Source of the DNA: Streptococcus pneumoniae
Lineage (GTDB): Bacteria; Bacillota; Bacilli; Lactobacillales; Streptococcaceae
Assembly: GCA_040719455.1 (NCBI GenBank)
Contig: JBFDTN010000001.1
Span: 620,001 to 684,000, forward strand
Length of the DNA stretch: 64,000 bases
Direction of reading: 5' to 3'
The stretch's first letter is position 1. Each line of letters begins with the position of its first letter. The position numbers and the translations under genes are program-made. The notes beneath the pieces were generated by a model. That model was not told the origin of the DNA. It saw only the letters and a list, made by a program, of their open reading frames with translations, and made no database searches. This document shows, one piece after another, positions 44,683-53,786 of the stretch.

Positions 44683-46161
44683 TTATTTATCTAATTTTGA
44701 AAGTACACGTTGTACGAGAAGTTCCACCAATTTATCTTCATCTACTGAGGTTGGGAGTTCTTCTTTGACAGTTCCTGCCATATTTTCTGCTTGACGTAGG
44801 TCAGACAATTCTGTCGTTCCATAAGCCACACGACGAATATTAAAGAGATTACGTGGGCTTACATTGTCAGATGTTGCGCTGCCCCCCACTGCTCCACAAC
44901 CAAGTGTAAAGGCAGGGAATAAGCCAGTTGTTGCTCCAACGCCACCTAAAGCTGCTGGTGTGTTAACGAGCAAGCGAGAAACTGGTTTTTTAAGCGCAAA
45001 TTCACGAATAATGCTTTCATCTTTGGTATGGATAGCCATGGTGTGACCTACCCCTTCATGATGAAGAATCTTCATGCTAAGCTTGCAAGCTTCTTCCCAG
45101 TCTTTGACAGTGTAGAATCCCAAGACTGGAGCTAGTTTTTCCATTGAATATGGATGTTGTTTGCCGACACCAGTCTCCTCAGCGATAAGAACACGAGCAT
45201 CTTCTGGAACAGAGATTCCAGCTAGTTTTCCGATAACTTGAGGAGATTTTCCGACCATCTTCGGATTCATCGCACCACTTGGAAGAATGATGAAGGCACC
45301 CAATTTCTTAGCATCTTCAGCTGGAACAAAGTAAGCACCTTGTTTCTTGAATTCTGCAACAACTGTTGCTTTCATGTCTTCTTCAACGATGATGGATTGT
45401 TCTGATGCACAGATAACCCCATTATCAAAGGTCTTAGAATCCAAGATTTGACGAACAGCTTTTGGCACATCTGCTGTACGTTCGATGAAGGCTGGTCCAT
45501 TTCCAGGTCCTACCCCAATAGCTGGAGTTCCTGATGAATAAGCCGCTTTCACCATAGCAGTTCCACCAGTTGCCAAGATCAAGTTTGTATCCTTGTGTTT
45601 CATCAATTCGTTTGTCGCTTGGATAGATACACGATGAATCACACCAACAGCACCGTCTGGGCAACCCGCACTTTTCGCTGCACGATTAATCACTTCCACT
45701 GTCGCCTCAATACTCTTAAGAGCATTTGGATGTGGAGAAAAGACGATACTATTTCCTGCTTTCAAAGCAATCAAGGCTTTGTAGATAACCGTTGATGTTG
45801 GGTTTGTAGATGGAATCAATCCAGCAATCACCCCGACTGGTACAGCTACTTCTGTTACTTTATTTTCTTTATCGTCTGACAAGATACCGACTGTACGCAT
45901 ATCCTTGATTTCTTCAAGAATACCTTTGGAAGCAAGAGCGTTTTTCAACACCTTATCTTCCCAGCGACCAAAGCCCGTTTCTTCTGCCGCCATCTTAGCC
46001 AAACGTTCACGCTCATCATAACAAGCTTTCGCCACGACTTTTACAATCGTATCAATTTGTTCTTGACTCATTTGAGCCAATTCTTCTTGTGCACGTTTTG
46101 CTTCACGAATCAAGTTGCGCACTTCTTGGATTGAAACTAAATCCTTATCTTCTAAAAACAT
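44683..46161 (-). CDS. eutE: CoA-acylating acetaldehyde dehydrogenase EutE
   Basis: 492 residues. Aldehyde dehydrogenase fold with catalytic Cys in NGVICASEQS and NAD-binding GLIPSTNPTST. The N-terminus keeps an amphipathic helix (VSIQEVRNLIREAKRAQ), and the C-terminus ends with DEDKLVELLVQRVLSKLDK, very like an encapsulation helix. Oxidises acetaldehyde to acetyl-CoA in the lumen. Confidence 0.96.
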   Translation of the reverse strand: MFLEDKDLVSIQEVRNLIREAKRAQEELAQMSQEQIDTIVKVVAKACYDERERLAKMAAEETGFGRWEDKVLKNALASKGILEEIKDMRTVGILSDDKENKVTEVAVPVGVIAGLIPSTNPTSTVIYKALIALKAGNSIVFSPHPNALKSIEATVEVINRAAKSAGCPDGAVGVIHRVSIQATNELMKHKDTNLILATGGTAMVKAAYSSGTPAIGVGPGNGPAFIERTADVPKAVRQILDSKTFDNGVICASEQSIIVEEDMKATVVAEFKKQGAYFVPAEDAKKLGAFIILPSGAMNPKMVGKSPQVIGKLAGISVPEDARVLIAEETGVGKQHPYSMEKLAPVLGFYTVKDWEEACKLSMKILHHEGVGHTMAIHTKDESIIREFALKKPVSRLLVNTPAALGGVGATTGLFPAFTLGCGAVGGSATSDNVSPRNLFNIRRVAYGTTELSDLRQAENMAGTVKEELPTSVDEDKLVELLVQRVLSKLDK

Positions 46162-46167
46162 TCACGA

Positions 46168-46776
46168 TTACTCCTTTCTTGTGATTTTCATCAAAGCTTC
46201 AATCAACAAGCGCTTATTCGCAAATTTAATCTCTTTCTTTGATAAATCAATATCTTTTTCACGGTAGGCAATGCTCCGTAATTTGACAACTTTTAATTTT
46301 CCTAATTCTTCGCGAGAAAACTTAAGTACTTGTCTGCTTTCTTGAGCAACTACAACTTCTTCTTCTATCACAGGAGCGATTTCTACATTTTCTGTTTCCA
46401 CCACTTCAACTGTTTCTAAAATTGGACTTTCTTCTACTACATGTGGGATTTCTACTAGCGCTTCATCTGGCTGAGAGACCGTAGCTTCTTTCTTTTCGTT
46501 TCGTTTAGTCTCAAAAAGAATACGCGTCTGGTCATCCAAGCGAGGAATGACATGGCTAGCTAAATAATATGGCTTATCGTGGACTGCATCAACTGCTGCA
46601 TCAACTGCTGCCTTAACAGCACTCACATCACCTACTAATTGAACAGTATTTAACCCTGCCTTAACAGTTTCAATATTAAGCAATGACACATTGGCTGCTT
46701 TTACTGCTGCATCTGCGGCAACCACAGCACCTAGATAACCTTTTACTTCAATTAAACCGAGTGCTCTTTTTGTCAT
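46168..46776 (-). CDS. BMC shell protein with SAP/Rho-N-like C-terminal domain (EutK-like)
   Basis: 202 residues. Residues 1-90 are a BMC domain (ALGLIEVKGYLGAVVAADAA). An acidic Val/Glu-rich linker (about 95-145) leads to a small Lys-rich C-domain (LGKLKVVKLRSIAYREKDI, then KKEIKFANKRLLIEALMKI) that resembles a SAP/Rho-N nucleic-acid-binding fold. E. coli EutK also couples a BMC domain to a putative nucleic-acid-binding domain, but of another fold. RNA or DNA binding is inferred. Confidence 0.82.
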   Translation of the reverse strand: MTKRALGLIEVKGYLGAVVAADAAVKAANVSLLNIETVKAGLNTVQLVGDVSAVKAAVDAAVDAVHDKPYYLASHVIPRLDDQTRILFETKRNEKKEATVSQPDEALVEIPHVVEESPILETVEVVETENVEIAPVIEEEVVVAQESRQVLKFSREELGKLKVVKLRSIAYREKDIDLSKKEIKFANKRLLIEALMKITRKE

Positions 46777-46794
46777 CTAATCAACCCCTAATGT

Positions 46795-47448
46795 TTAATA
46801 GCTTTTTGGATCGTTTGCCACTGCTACGACTGTTTTCGCAAAAGCATCACATGCTGCACGGCAAGCTGATTGAGAACCAACGAGCAAGCCTCCTGCAAAG
46901 TTTGTTTCACTTGGTGGACCATAGAAGGCACCGATTTGGACATCTGCTGCTTTAAGAGCCGCATCTAAACCAACCATAGCTTCTGCTGGAGGAGCGATTA
47001 AGTAAGCAATCGCTGTTCCTTCTGTTGAGTTTGCCCCTTCTGAAAGGTAAGTTCCTGCACGAGACACACAGTGTGCAAAGTATGGCACGCTGTTGTCATC
47101 GTTAGCACTGTAAAAGCTTGCGCCGTTTTCAATTTCATAAACGGCAACATCAAGACCGCTACGAACTTCTTCTGGATTTGGACCCGCGATAATACCGATA
47201 ACTTCACCCGCAAGTTTTGTAGAGGCATTTCCTGCTCCCGCATACATACTGCGTGCATACACAACTTCTACATCTGCTGCTTTGGTTGCCTCATCTAGGG
47301 CTACATAGGTTACATCATCACAGTCAGAAGTGACAATTCCAAGACTTCTGTGATGTGGTTTCAACTCAAGTGACGCTGCAAGTCCAGCATCTACATTTGA
47401 AATGACTAAAGCACTTAATACGCTTGCGCCTAAACGTTCATTTTTCAA
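46795..47448 (-). CDS. eutL: Shell trimer protein EutL
   Basis: 217 residues of tandem BMC domains (BMC-T) with ISNVDAGLAASLELKPHHRSLG and SDCDDVTYVALDEATKAADV, in part; EutL pores gate larger metabolites. Normal length. Confidence 0.95.
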   Translation of the reverse strand: MKNERLGASVLSALVISNVDAGLAASLELKPHHRSLGIVTSDCDDVTYVALDEATKAADVEVVYARSMYAGAGNASTKLAGEVIGIIAGPNPEEVRSGLDVAVYEIENGASFYSANDDNSVPYFAHCVSRAGTYLSEGANSTEGTAIAYLIAPPAEAMVGLDAALKAADVQIGAFYGPPSETNFAGGLLVGSQSACRAACDAFAKTVVAVANDPKSY

Positions 47449-47467
47449 AACAATGTCCTCCTAAAAA

Positions 47468-48382
47468 TTATTTCAAGTCAACCCCAGATTTCTTGTTATC
47501 AAGGATTTTCTTAATGATTTCTGCTACATAAGCTCCAGCTTCAACGGCTGGTGTTCCACCTTTATGGATATTGGATAAAACCGTACGTTTTGCTTCTGGC
47601 ATTCCAACGGTTGGTTTGTATGCCAAGTAAGCACTCATAGATTCTGCAGTTACAAGTCCTGGACGTTCACCGACTAGCATACAGACAACTTCTGCACCTG
47701 TTAATTCAGCGATTTGGTCCATAGCAGCAACCCGAGCGTGTTTGATAAAGAGCACTTCATTATAGTCTAAACCAAACATCTTCAAACCTTGTTTAAGGGC
47801 TGGTAAGAAGTCTTTAACATTTGCTTCAATCGCAGAAGAGCTAAGACCATCTCCGACAACGATTTGTACTTTTGCATTGTGCACACAGTTGTCTTTGATA
47901 AATTGTTGTTGCTCTTCTGAGAAGATACGACCAAGGTCTGGACGTGTCAAGTATTCGTCTTTTGAAGATGCCATTGTTTGAACAGGTACAAAGCCCATTT
48001 CTTTGACAAAGTCTTCTGATACATATGAGAAGACTGCATCCTGCGCTGCCGCATGGTCTGCTCTAAAGCGTAAGACTGACTGTGTCATATAACGGTTTCC
48101 TGCTCTCCACAAACCAAGACGTGCTGGCGTAAATTTCTTGATTTTACGATAAGCTTCTTCGTTAATGGCATTTGGTACTAAGAATTGTTCCTGAATATCT
48201 ACTTCTGTGATATCTGGAATCATGCCGTCTTCAATGACTGTCGCTTCACTTTTCGGCAATCCTTTTGTTTCTACTTCAGCAGGTTTATCTTCTGTGACTG
48301 CTGCTGGAGCAGTGGTCACTTCCTTTGTATCCATCTCACTCAAGAGTGAGCGAATCATTTCTTTTAATTGCAATTCATCCAC
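47468..48382 (-). CDS. eutC: Ethanolamine ammonia-lyase small subunit
   Basis: 304 residues. N-terminal amphipathic helix ([14 protein letters not shown]) that can target the enzyme to the lumen, a variable Pro/Glu linker, then the B12-binding domain with [28 protein letters not shown] and LVGERPGL. With EutB splits ethanolamine to acetaldehyde and ammonia. Confidence 0.96.
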   Translation of the reverse strand: MDELQLKEMIRSLLSEMDTKEVTTAPAAVTEDKPAEVETKGLPKSEATVIEDGMIPDITEVDIQEQFLVPNAINEEAYRKIKKFTPARLGLWRAGNRYMTQSVLRFRADHAAAQDAVFSYVSEDFVKEMGFVPVQTMASSKDEYLTRPDLGRIFSEEQQQFIKDNCVHNAKVQIVVGDGLSSSAIEANVKDFLPALKQGLKMFGLDYNEVLFIKHARVAAMDQIAELTGAEVVCMLVGERPGLVTAESMSAYLAYKPTVGMPEAKRTVLSNIHKGGTPAVEAGAYVAEIIKKILDNKKSGVDLK

Positions 48383-48398
48383 AATGATTTCCTCCCAA

Positions 48399-49769
48399 CT
48401 AATTTGATTTCATGAAGACAGAACCATCTCCACCGATTGCAGTTAGATGTCCGTTTTCCATCAAGCCCATTTTTTCCATCCATTCTTCAAATTCTTTGAT
48501 TGGACGTTTTCCTAATAGGTCACGCATGGTTGCTGTTTCATGGTATCCTGTTGTTTGATAGTTCAACATGATATCATCTCCGTGAGGGATTGCCATGATG
48601 TAGTTAACCCCAGCAGCACCGAGCAATACCAACAAGTTTTCTGCGTCGTTTTGGTCTGCTTTCATGTGGTTGGTGTAGCAAATGTCACATCCCATAGAAA
48701 TACCCGTCAATTTACCCATGAAGTGGTCTTCAAGACCTGCACGGATAACTTGTTTAGAATCATACAAATACTCAGGTCCGATGAATCCTACTACCGTATT
48801 GACCAAGAATGGATCAAAGCGTTTAGCAAATCCGTAACAACGAGCTTCCATAGTTACTTGGTCAGCGTCATAGTGCGCATCAGATGACAATTCAGAACCT
48901 TGACCTGTTTCAAAGTACATGACGTTTGGTCCAGCAGCAGAACCTACTTTAAGAGCGGTATCACGAGCTTCTTGAATGGTTGCTGCACTAAATCCAAATG
49001 CTTCATTTCCTTTTTCAGAACCAGCGATTGACTGGAAGACAAGTCCAGTAGGAGCGCCTTGGTTCATAGCCTCAATCTGAGTAGTAACGTGAGCTAACAC
49101 ACAGTGTTGTGTTGGAATCTTGTATTCTTCGATAAAATCGTTAAATTTGTGAAGGACACGTTTGGTACTTTCAACAGAGTCATCAACCGGATTCAATCCA
49201 AGAAGCGCATCTCCACATCCATAAGCAAACCCTTCCATTGTGGACGCCATGATACCGTCTGGATCATCTGTTGTATGGTTTGGTTGCAAGCGAGATGAGA
49301 AAGTTCCTGGTACACCAATAGTTGTATTGGCTTTCTTAGTGATGACAATTTTTTGAGCACCGACAATCAAGTCTAAGTTGGTCATGAGTTTTGCAACCGC
49401 TGCTACCATCTCAGAAGTCAAGCCACGTGACAACCATTGAATATCAACGTTTGTCGTGTTGTTGTCCAAAATCCATTCACGCAATTCTTGCACAGTCCAG
49501 TTTTTGATTTTCTCATAAGTACGCAAGTTCACATCATCAATGATGATTCGTGTCACTTCGTCTTCTTCATAAGGAACTACTGGATTGTTGAACAAATCAG
49601 ATAGTTTCAACTGTGCCAAAACAACTTTAGCCGCTACACGTTCTTCAGCAGAACCAGCAGCAACACCTGCTAATTGGTCACCTGATTTGTACTCATTAGC
49701 TTTAGCCAGCACTTCTTTTACTGACTTGAATTCGTAAACTCTACCAAATAATTTTGTTTTCAAAATCAT
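48399..49769 (-). CDS. eutB: Ethanolamine ammonia-lyase large subunit
   Basis: 456 residues, a TIM barrel with conserved runs [32 protein letters not shown] and [15 protein letters not shown]. Catalytic subunit using adenosylcobalamin radicals. Confidence 0.97.
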   Translation of the reverse strand: MILKTKLFGRVYEFKSVKEVLAKANEYKSGDQLAGVAAGSAEERVAAKVVLAQLKLSDLFNNPVVPYEEDEVTRIIIDDVNLRTYEKIKNWTVQELREWILDNNTTNVDIQWLSRGLTSEMVAAVAKLMTNLDLIVGAQKIVITKKANTTIGVPGTFSSRLQPNHTTDDPDGIMASTMEGFAYGCGDALLGLNPVDDSVESTKRVLHKFNDFIEEYKIPTQHCVLAHVTTQIEAMNQGAPTGLVFQSIAGSEKGNEAFGFSAATIQEARDTALKVGSAAGPNVMYFETGQGSELSSDAHYDADQVTMEARCYGFAKRFDPFLVNTVVGFIGPEYLYDSKQVIRAGLEDHFMGKLTGISMGCDICYTNHMKADQNDAENLLVLLGAAGVNYIMAIPHGDDIMLNYQTTGYHETATMRDLLGKRPIKEFEEWMEKMGLMENGHLTAIGGDGSVFMKSN

Positions 49770-49794
49770 TTACTATTTCCTCCTTTTTTATACC

Positions 49795-51225
49795 TTAGTT
49801 AAATACCAATGTTTTCACAACAACTGGTAAGACCGATCCTTCAATAACAGGATTTCCAATATCAATGTAATCTCCATTTTGAACATCGACCGAATCAATG
49901 CAGACAAACGGATAACCCTTAGGGAGCTGTGCGTAGAGACATTGACCAAGAACCTTAGCCATGTCCTCTCGAACAACCACCAATAATGGAATCTTCTTGT
50001 CAATACTTTCTTTCATCCCACCGATAATGGCCTCTGTATAATCCACCACGCGAGCGAAACTAGGACTCTTTTCTCCGTTGATTGCTAGGGCGATTTGTTG
50101 CACTTCATTTTCTAAAGTAAACCAACCGACCTTGTCCTTGATAATCTCTCTCATAGTGTCCTTGTCTTCTTTTTCATCACTAGAAGCAAGTTTTAGAACA
50201 GGGACATTTTTGATAGGTAAGACATCCGAGATATAGGTAATGGTACTTCCACTTACATCCGTCGTATGGCTACCAGCGCCCACAACAGTTGCGCGAATCG
50301 TTTCTGCTGCTTTAATCACTCGTTTTTGATCAAAGATTTTCGACCGACGAAGTGCACGTCCAAGCAGAATACCAATATCACCGTATTGAAATTCATTGAC
50401 TGGTGTCGAATCGATAATAGCATCTGCTACCCCACCAGAGAAGGAAACGCATTTAATCTCATAATTCAATTTCAAACCATGATTGGTCTGAAGCATTTCA
50501 TAGTAAGGACTGTGGTTGTCAATACCGACAGATTGTTCTAGCACCTCTACGAGAATCTGAATGAGAGCATCCAAGTGTTCTCGATGAACCACTTCCCCTT
50601 CGTGTAATTTCCACTGTTTCTCAGCGATAATCTCTTTTAGCTTAGGAGCAATGTAGATAATGCGGTTTGTTTCAGGATTGAGCTTAATTAAGCGTCCTCC
50701 AATGTCAAAACATCCCGTATCAATCAAATCTCCCTCACGGAAAACCACTAAGTTCGATGTGCCACCTCCGATGTCAATATTGGCTACTGAAGTGTGATGT
50801 TCTTGAGAGTATTGGTGACTGCAAGCCCCTTTTCCTGCTATGATGCTTTCTAAATCAGGTCCAGCGGTTGCAACGACAAAGTCGCCAGCATACCCACTCA
50901 AAGCCTGTAAAACATGACTAGCATTTTCCTTCCGAGCTGTTTCTCCCGTGATAATCACGGCTCCCATTTGAATATCTTTTTTCTCAATACCAGCCTTTTT
51001 ATACTCTGTCATGACAAAGTCCTTAATCTTATCCACCTCAATCAAGAGCTGGTCAGAAATCGGTGTAAAGATAATATCACTCTTATAAAGAACTTTCTTA
51101 TCTGTAATACACACCCGAGGAATGGTAAAAAGAGAAGAGATATTTTCGATGGTCAACTCGGATAAAACGAGCTGTGTAGTTGCAGTCCCAAGGTCAAGCC
51201 CTACACTTAAAATCTTATCCGACAT
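49795..51225 (-). CDS. eutA: Ethanolamine ammonia-lyase reactivase EutA
   Basis: 476 residues from ATG 51225 (GGAGG eight bases upstream; the frame extends 13 codons into the terminator). ASKHA-type ATPase start (SVGLDLGTATTQLVL), NIDIGGGTSNLVVF and CVSFSGGVADAI. Removes damaged cobalamin from EutBC. Preceded by an ANTAR/terminator leader inside the operon. Confidence 0.94.
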   Translation of the reverse strand: MSDKILSVGLDLGTATTQLVLSELTIENISSLFTIPRVCITDKKVLYKSDIIFTPISDQLLIEVDKIKDFVMTEYKKAGIEKKDIQMGAVIITGETARKENASHVLQALSGYAGDFVVATAGPDLESIIAGKGACSHQYSQEHHTSVANIDIGGGTSNLVVFREGDLIDTGCFDIGGRLIKLNPETNRIIYIAPKLKEIIAEKQWKLHEGEVVHREHLDALIQILVEVLEQSVGIDNHSPYYEMLQTNHGLKLNYEIKCVSFSGGVADAIIDSTPVNEFQYGDIGILLGRALRRSKIFDQKRVIKAAETIRATVVGAGSHTTDVSGSTITYISDVLPIKNVPVLKLASSDEKEDKDTMREIIKDKVGWFTLENEVQQIALAINGEKSPSFARVVDYTEAIIGGMKESIDKKIPLLVVVREDMAKVLGQCLYAQLPKGYPFVCIDSVDVQNGDYIDIGNPVIEGSVLPVVVKTLVFN

Positions 51226-51238
51226 GCTACGAACCTCC

Positions 51239-51298
51239 AAAAAAAGACGCTCAAAGAAGTACAAATAAACAAGTGTTTACTCATACTCTTCAAGCGTC
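51239..51298 (-). terminator. Conditional terminator between eutW and eutA
   Basis: On the minus strand GACGCT..AAGAGTA pairs with TACTTCTT..AGCGTC and is followed by seven T. Its 5' arm shares bases with the second ANTAR hairpin, so binding of EutV should prevent termination. Confidence 0.9.
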
Positions 51299-51330
51299 AT
51301 TGCTTTTAAGACCGACATCATTGTTAGTCT
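51291..51330 (-). promoter_or_regulatory. EutV (ANTAR) target: dual hairpin before eutA
   Basis: P1 (51309-51330) is an 8-bp stem with one mismatch around hexaloop AATGAT; P2 (51291-51307) is AAAGC/GCTTG-type around hexaloop AATGAC. Both loops have A1 and G4, one base separates the hairpins, and P2 overlaps the terminator 5' arm. This is the textbook ANTAR antitermination layout. P1 contains the eutW stop codon. Confidence 0.88.
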
Positions 51331-52775
51331 ATTTTATTATACTTAAATTTAATGATTGTCCTGGTACCTCGACGGCTCGATCGGACAGATAGCTTACCAG
51401 ACAATTTACTTTTTACAAATCGCTCTACAATCATCAAACCGAGATGATCATCAAAGGAACGATTGACGTCGTAACCGCTTCCATTGTCAGTTACTCGTAC
51501 TTCTATTATATCATCTTTCAATGTAATTTGCAAATGAATTTTCGGTTTTTTTTGTTCTATTGTTTCAAAAGCATGATCGTAGCTGTTTTGAAGCAATTCA
51601 TTGACCACTAGAGCAAGAGCCGTTGCTCGATTACTATCGAGATAAATCGTCGAATCTAAGTTGTAAGTCAAGGCAATATCCATTCGTCCACTGAAACAAC
51701 GCTGCACATTGGTCAAAACTCCTTCTAGCAACTTCTCAATGGATACCTCATCATTTTTTTGAGAGGACAAAAGCTCATGCGTCATCGAAATAGACAGGAC
51801 ACGATTCACACTATCTGATAAGTTTTTCTTAACATCCTTATCCTGGCTACGCTGCGACTGCAAGCGTAAGAGTGAAACAACCGTTTGTAGATTATTTTTC
51901 ACTCGATGGTTTAACTCGCGCATGGCTGTTTCTTCTAGTAAAAGCATGGACTCTAACTTTTTAGTCTCGCTAATGTCCTTGTACATCATAATAAACAACT
52001 GCTTATCACGATCCACATACTGCTTTACCCGAAAATAGCTAGAACCATACTGCACCTCTGACAAGGCTGAATAAGCCTTTTGCAACCCTCTGGTTTCTTT
52101 ACAAATATCTTTGAAGCAAATATTTCCTAAGACCAAATTATCATAATGCATTCCTTCTAGGGAATCCATATAGGCAAATTTGGTCCGATAGACTGCCGCT
52201 GCTTGCGGATTGAAATAAATCAAGATCCCTGTCTTATCAAACACCAAAACAGCATCATCCATATATTTTAGAAGGGAAAATTCTTCAGATTCTGTATTGG
52301 CACAGACATCATTGATCTCGTCATTGCCAAGCTCTGTCGTTTGTAAGGAGAAATGAGTTGGGAAATCAGGAGAAATATCCCTCTCCAAAATCAAGGTTGC
52401 AATCACTCGCCCTTCTCGCATAATCGGCAGAACCGTCTGCTGAATAGGCACCCCTTCCTGAGATAGGGCTGATAAGCCAATAGAAGGAGCTCCCGTATGC
52501 AAAGTTCGAATAACACCTGGCTCATTTTGCAAATAAGCAAGGCTTCCCACCACGGTCTTCTCATAGAGACTTCCCTTGGTTTGGGGTTTCTTGTGAAAAA
52601 TGACTGTTGCATGCTCTGAAAAGACATTTTGAACATCAATAAAGACATCCTCACTGGCATAATCTGATGTTTTCATCAGTAAATCTGCCTGCTCAATCAA
52701 GGTTGCAATGTCTTCTTGACTGAGATTGGTTTGTTCTTCACATAACTTTTTGATTTTTTCTCTATATTTCATCAT
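51324..52775 (-). CDS. eutW: Ethanolamine-sensing histidine kinase EutW
   Basis: About 483 residues from ATG 52775 (ATG 52772 is possible), overlapping the eutV end; the 48 codons upstream lie within eutV. N-terminal sensory histidine-kinase domain, a PAS-like segment (VLVFDKTGILIYFNPQAAAV), then an HisKA_2 phosphoacceptor block (RELNHRVKNNLQTVVSLLRL) and HATPase with NELLQNSYDHAF and VTDNGSGYD. No membrane segment, so it senses cytoplasmic ethanolamine and phosphorylates EutV. Confidence 0.94.
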   Translation of the reverse strand: MMKYREKIKKLCEEQTNLSQEDIATLIEQADLLMKTSDYASEDVFIDVQNVFSEHATVIFHKKPQTKGSLYEKTVVGSLAYLQNEPGVIRTLHTGAPSIGLSALSQEGVPIQQTVLPIMREGRVIATLILERDISPDFPTHFSLQTTELGNDEINDVCANTESEEFSLLKYMDDAVLVFDKTGILIYFNPQAAAVYRTKFAYMDSLEGMHYDNLVLGNICFKDICKETRGLQKAYSALSEVQYGSSYFRVKQYVDRDKQLFIMMYKDISETKKLESMLLLEETAMRELNHRVKNNLQTVVSLLRLQSQRSQDKDVKKNLSDSVNRVLSISMTHELLSSQKNDEVSIEKLLEGVLTNVQRCFSGRMDIALTYNLDSTIYLDSNRATALALVVNELLQNSYDHAFETIEQKKPKIHLQITLKDDIIEVRVTDNGSGYDVNRSFDDHLGLMIVERFVKSKLSGKLSVRSSRRGTRTIIKFKYNKID

Positions 52776-53337
52776 GCAGAACCAATAATCGTGCAATTTC
52801 AACCATTGGAACGCGTTTTTGCATACTAATCGTACGAATTCGTTTAAAGGCTTCAGGTTCTGACAAATGATCACGGACCATAAGCAGCCCTTTGGCTTTT
52901 TCAATGACAATCCGATCATCTATTTTTTTAGATAATTTAATCATCTCATTCGACATTTGTTGCAACTGGCGTCCCTTTTCAATGCAAACTTCCACCATTG
53001 GAATCAAGGATTTAGCATCCAAAGGCTTGACAAGATAAGCACTTGCGCCATAATGTTTTGCTTTTTGAACGTAGCTCTCATCATCATACGCTGATAAGAG
53101 GATTACCCCGTAAGCCAAGGCGTCATCGAGTATTTTTTTCGTAGCTGTTAGACCATCCAATAACGGCATCTTAATATCCATAATCACGAGATCAGAACGA
53201 TATTTTTGACAAAGTTCAATCGCTTCAAATCCGTCAGTCGCTTCTGCAACCACTTCATAATCTGCTTCTTCCAAAATCCGTCTGATGTCAAGCGTTACGA
53301 TTGGATCATCATCAGCAATGAGTATTCTACCTTTCAT
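52762..53337 (-). CDS. eutV: Response regulator with ANTAR RNA-binding domain, EutV
   Basis: 191 residues. Receiver domain with DDD at 9-11, phosphoacceptor Asp54 (VIMDIKMP), and Lys in YLVKPL. The C-terminal ANTAR domain (about 130-188) contains IEKAKGLLMVRDHLSEPEAF and AFKRIRTISMQKRVPM. When phosphorylated, binds paired hexaloop hairpins and prevents termination. RBS AAGGGG precedes it. Confidence 0.96.
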   Translation of the reverse strand: MKGRILIADDDPIVTLDIRRILEEADYEVVAEATDGFEAIELCQKYRSDLVIMDIKMPLLDGLTATKKILDDALAYGVILLSAYDDESYVQKAKHYGASAYLVKPLDAKSLIPMVEVCIEKGRQLQQMSNEMIKLSKKIDDRIVIEKAKGLLMVRDHLSEPEAFKRIRTISMQKRVPMVEIARLLVLHDEI

Positions 53338-53359
53338 ACTTCCCCTTATCAGTTTCTTT

Positions 53360-53707
53360 TTATGTTCGTGTTACAACGGTACTTGAAAAGCCTAGTATCT
53401 CTTCCAAGCCTTGTAAAACGGCAACCAGCGCTGCTTCAACAGATGAAACATCCCCAGTCATCACAACAGAGCCACTAAAACGATCCACAAAACCAACTTG
53501 GACATCTGCTGCCTTGGTTGCAATATCAACAGCAATAATCGCTGCTTCACTTGGTGTGATGGTTAAAATCCCAATCGCACCCTTATTTTCGACAATCAAA
53601 CCAAGCTTTTCAAAAATGACATCGTCTGGATTTGCGATGAGATGTGCAAGGGTGACTTGTTTCCCCGGCACATACTCTTGTATCATTCTTTGTTTTTCTT
53701 CCACCAT
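53360..53707 (-). CDS. eutS: Shell protein EutS
   Basis: 115 residues, circularly permuted BMC domain ([16 protein letters not shown], then [20 protein letters not shown] and [20 protein letters not shown]). EutS hexamers are bent and form edges. RBS AAGGG precedes the ATG. It has its own promoter 40 bp upstream. Confidence 0.94.
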   Translation of the reverse strand: MVEEKQRMIQEYVPGKQVTLAHLIANPDDVIFEKLGLIVENKGAIGILTITPSEAAIIAVDIATKAADVQVGFVDRFSGSVVMTGDVSSVEAALVAVLQGLEEILGFSSTVVTRT

Positions 53708-53734
53708 ATCTACCCTTCTTCACCTACATAGAAG

Positions 53735-53753
53735 ATACATAGACTCTATGTAT
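53735..53753. promoter_or_regulatory. Perfect 9-1-9 palindrome at the eutS promoter
   Basis: ATACATAGA-c-TCTATGTAT begins at the -10 of the eutS promoter and spans the predicted start site. Another TCTATGTA half lies just downstream. Its position suggests an operator; no regulator can be named. Confidence 0.55.
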
Positions 53754-53780
53754 TATATACTAAATTTATTAAATTAGCAA
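53752..53780 (-). promoter_or_regulatory. eutS promoter
   Basis: TTGCTA (53775-53780), 17-bp spacer, TATAAT (53752-53757) on the minus strand, giving a leader of about 40 nt with no terminator. It should provide basal eutS-eutV-eutW expression. Confidence 0.75.
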
Positions 53781-53786
53781 TTTCAC

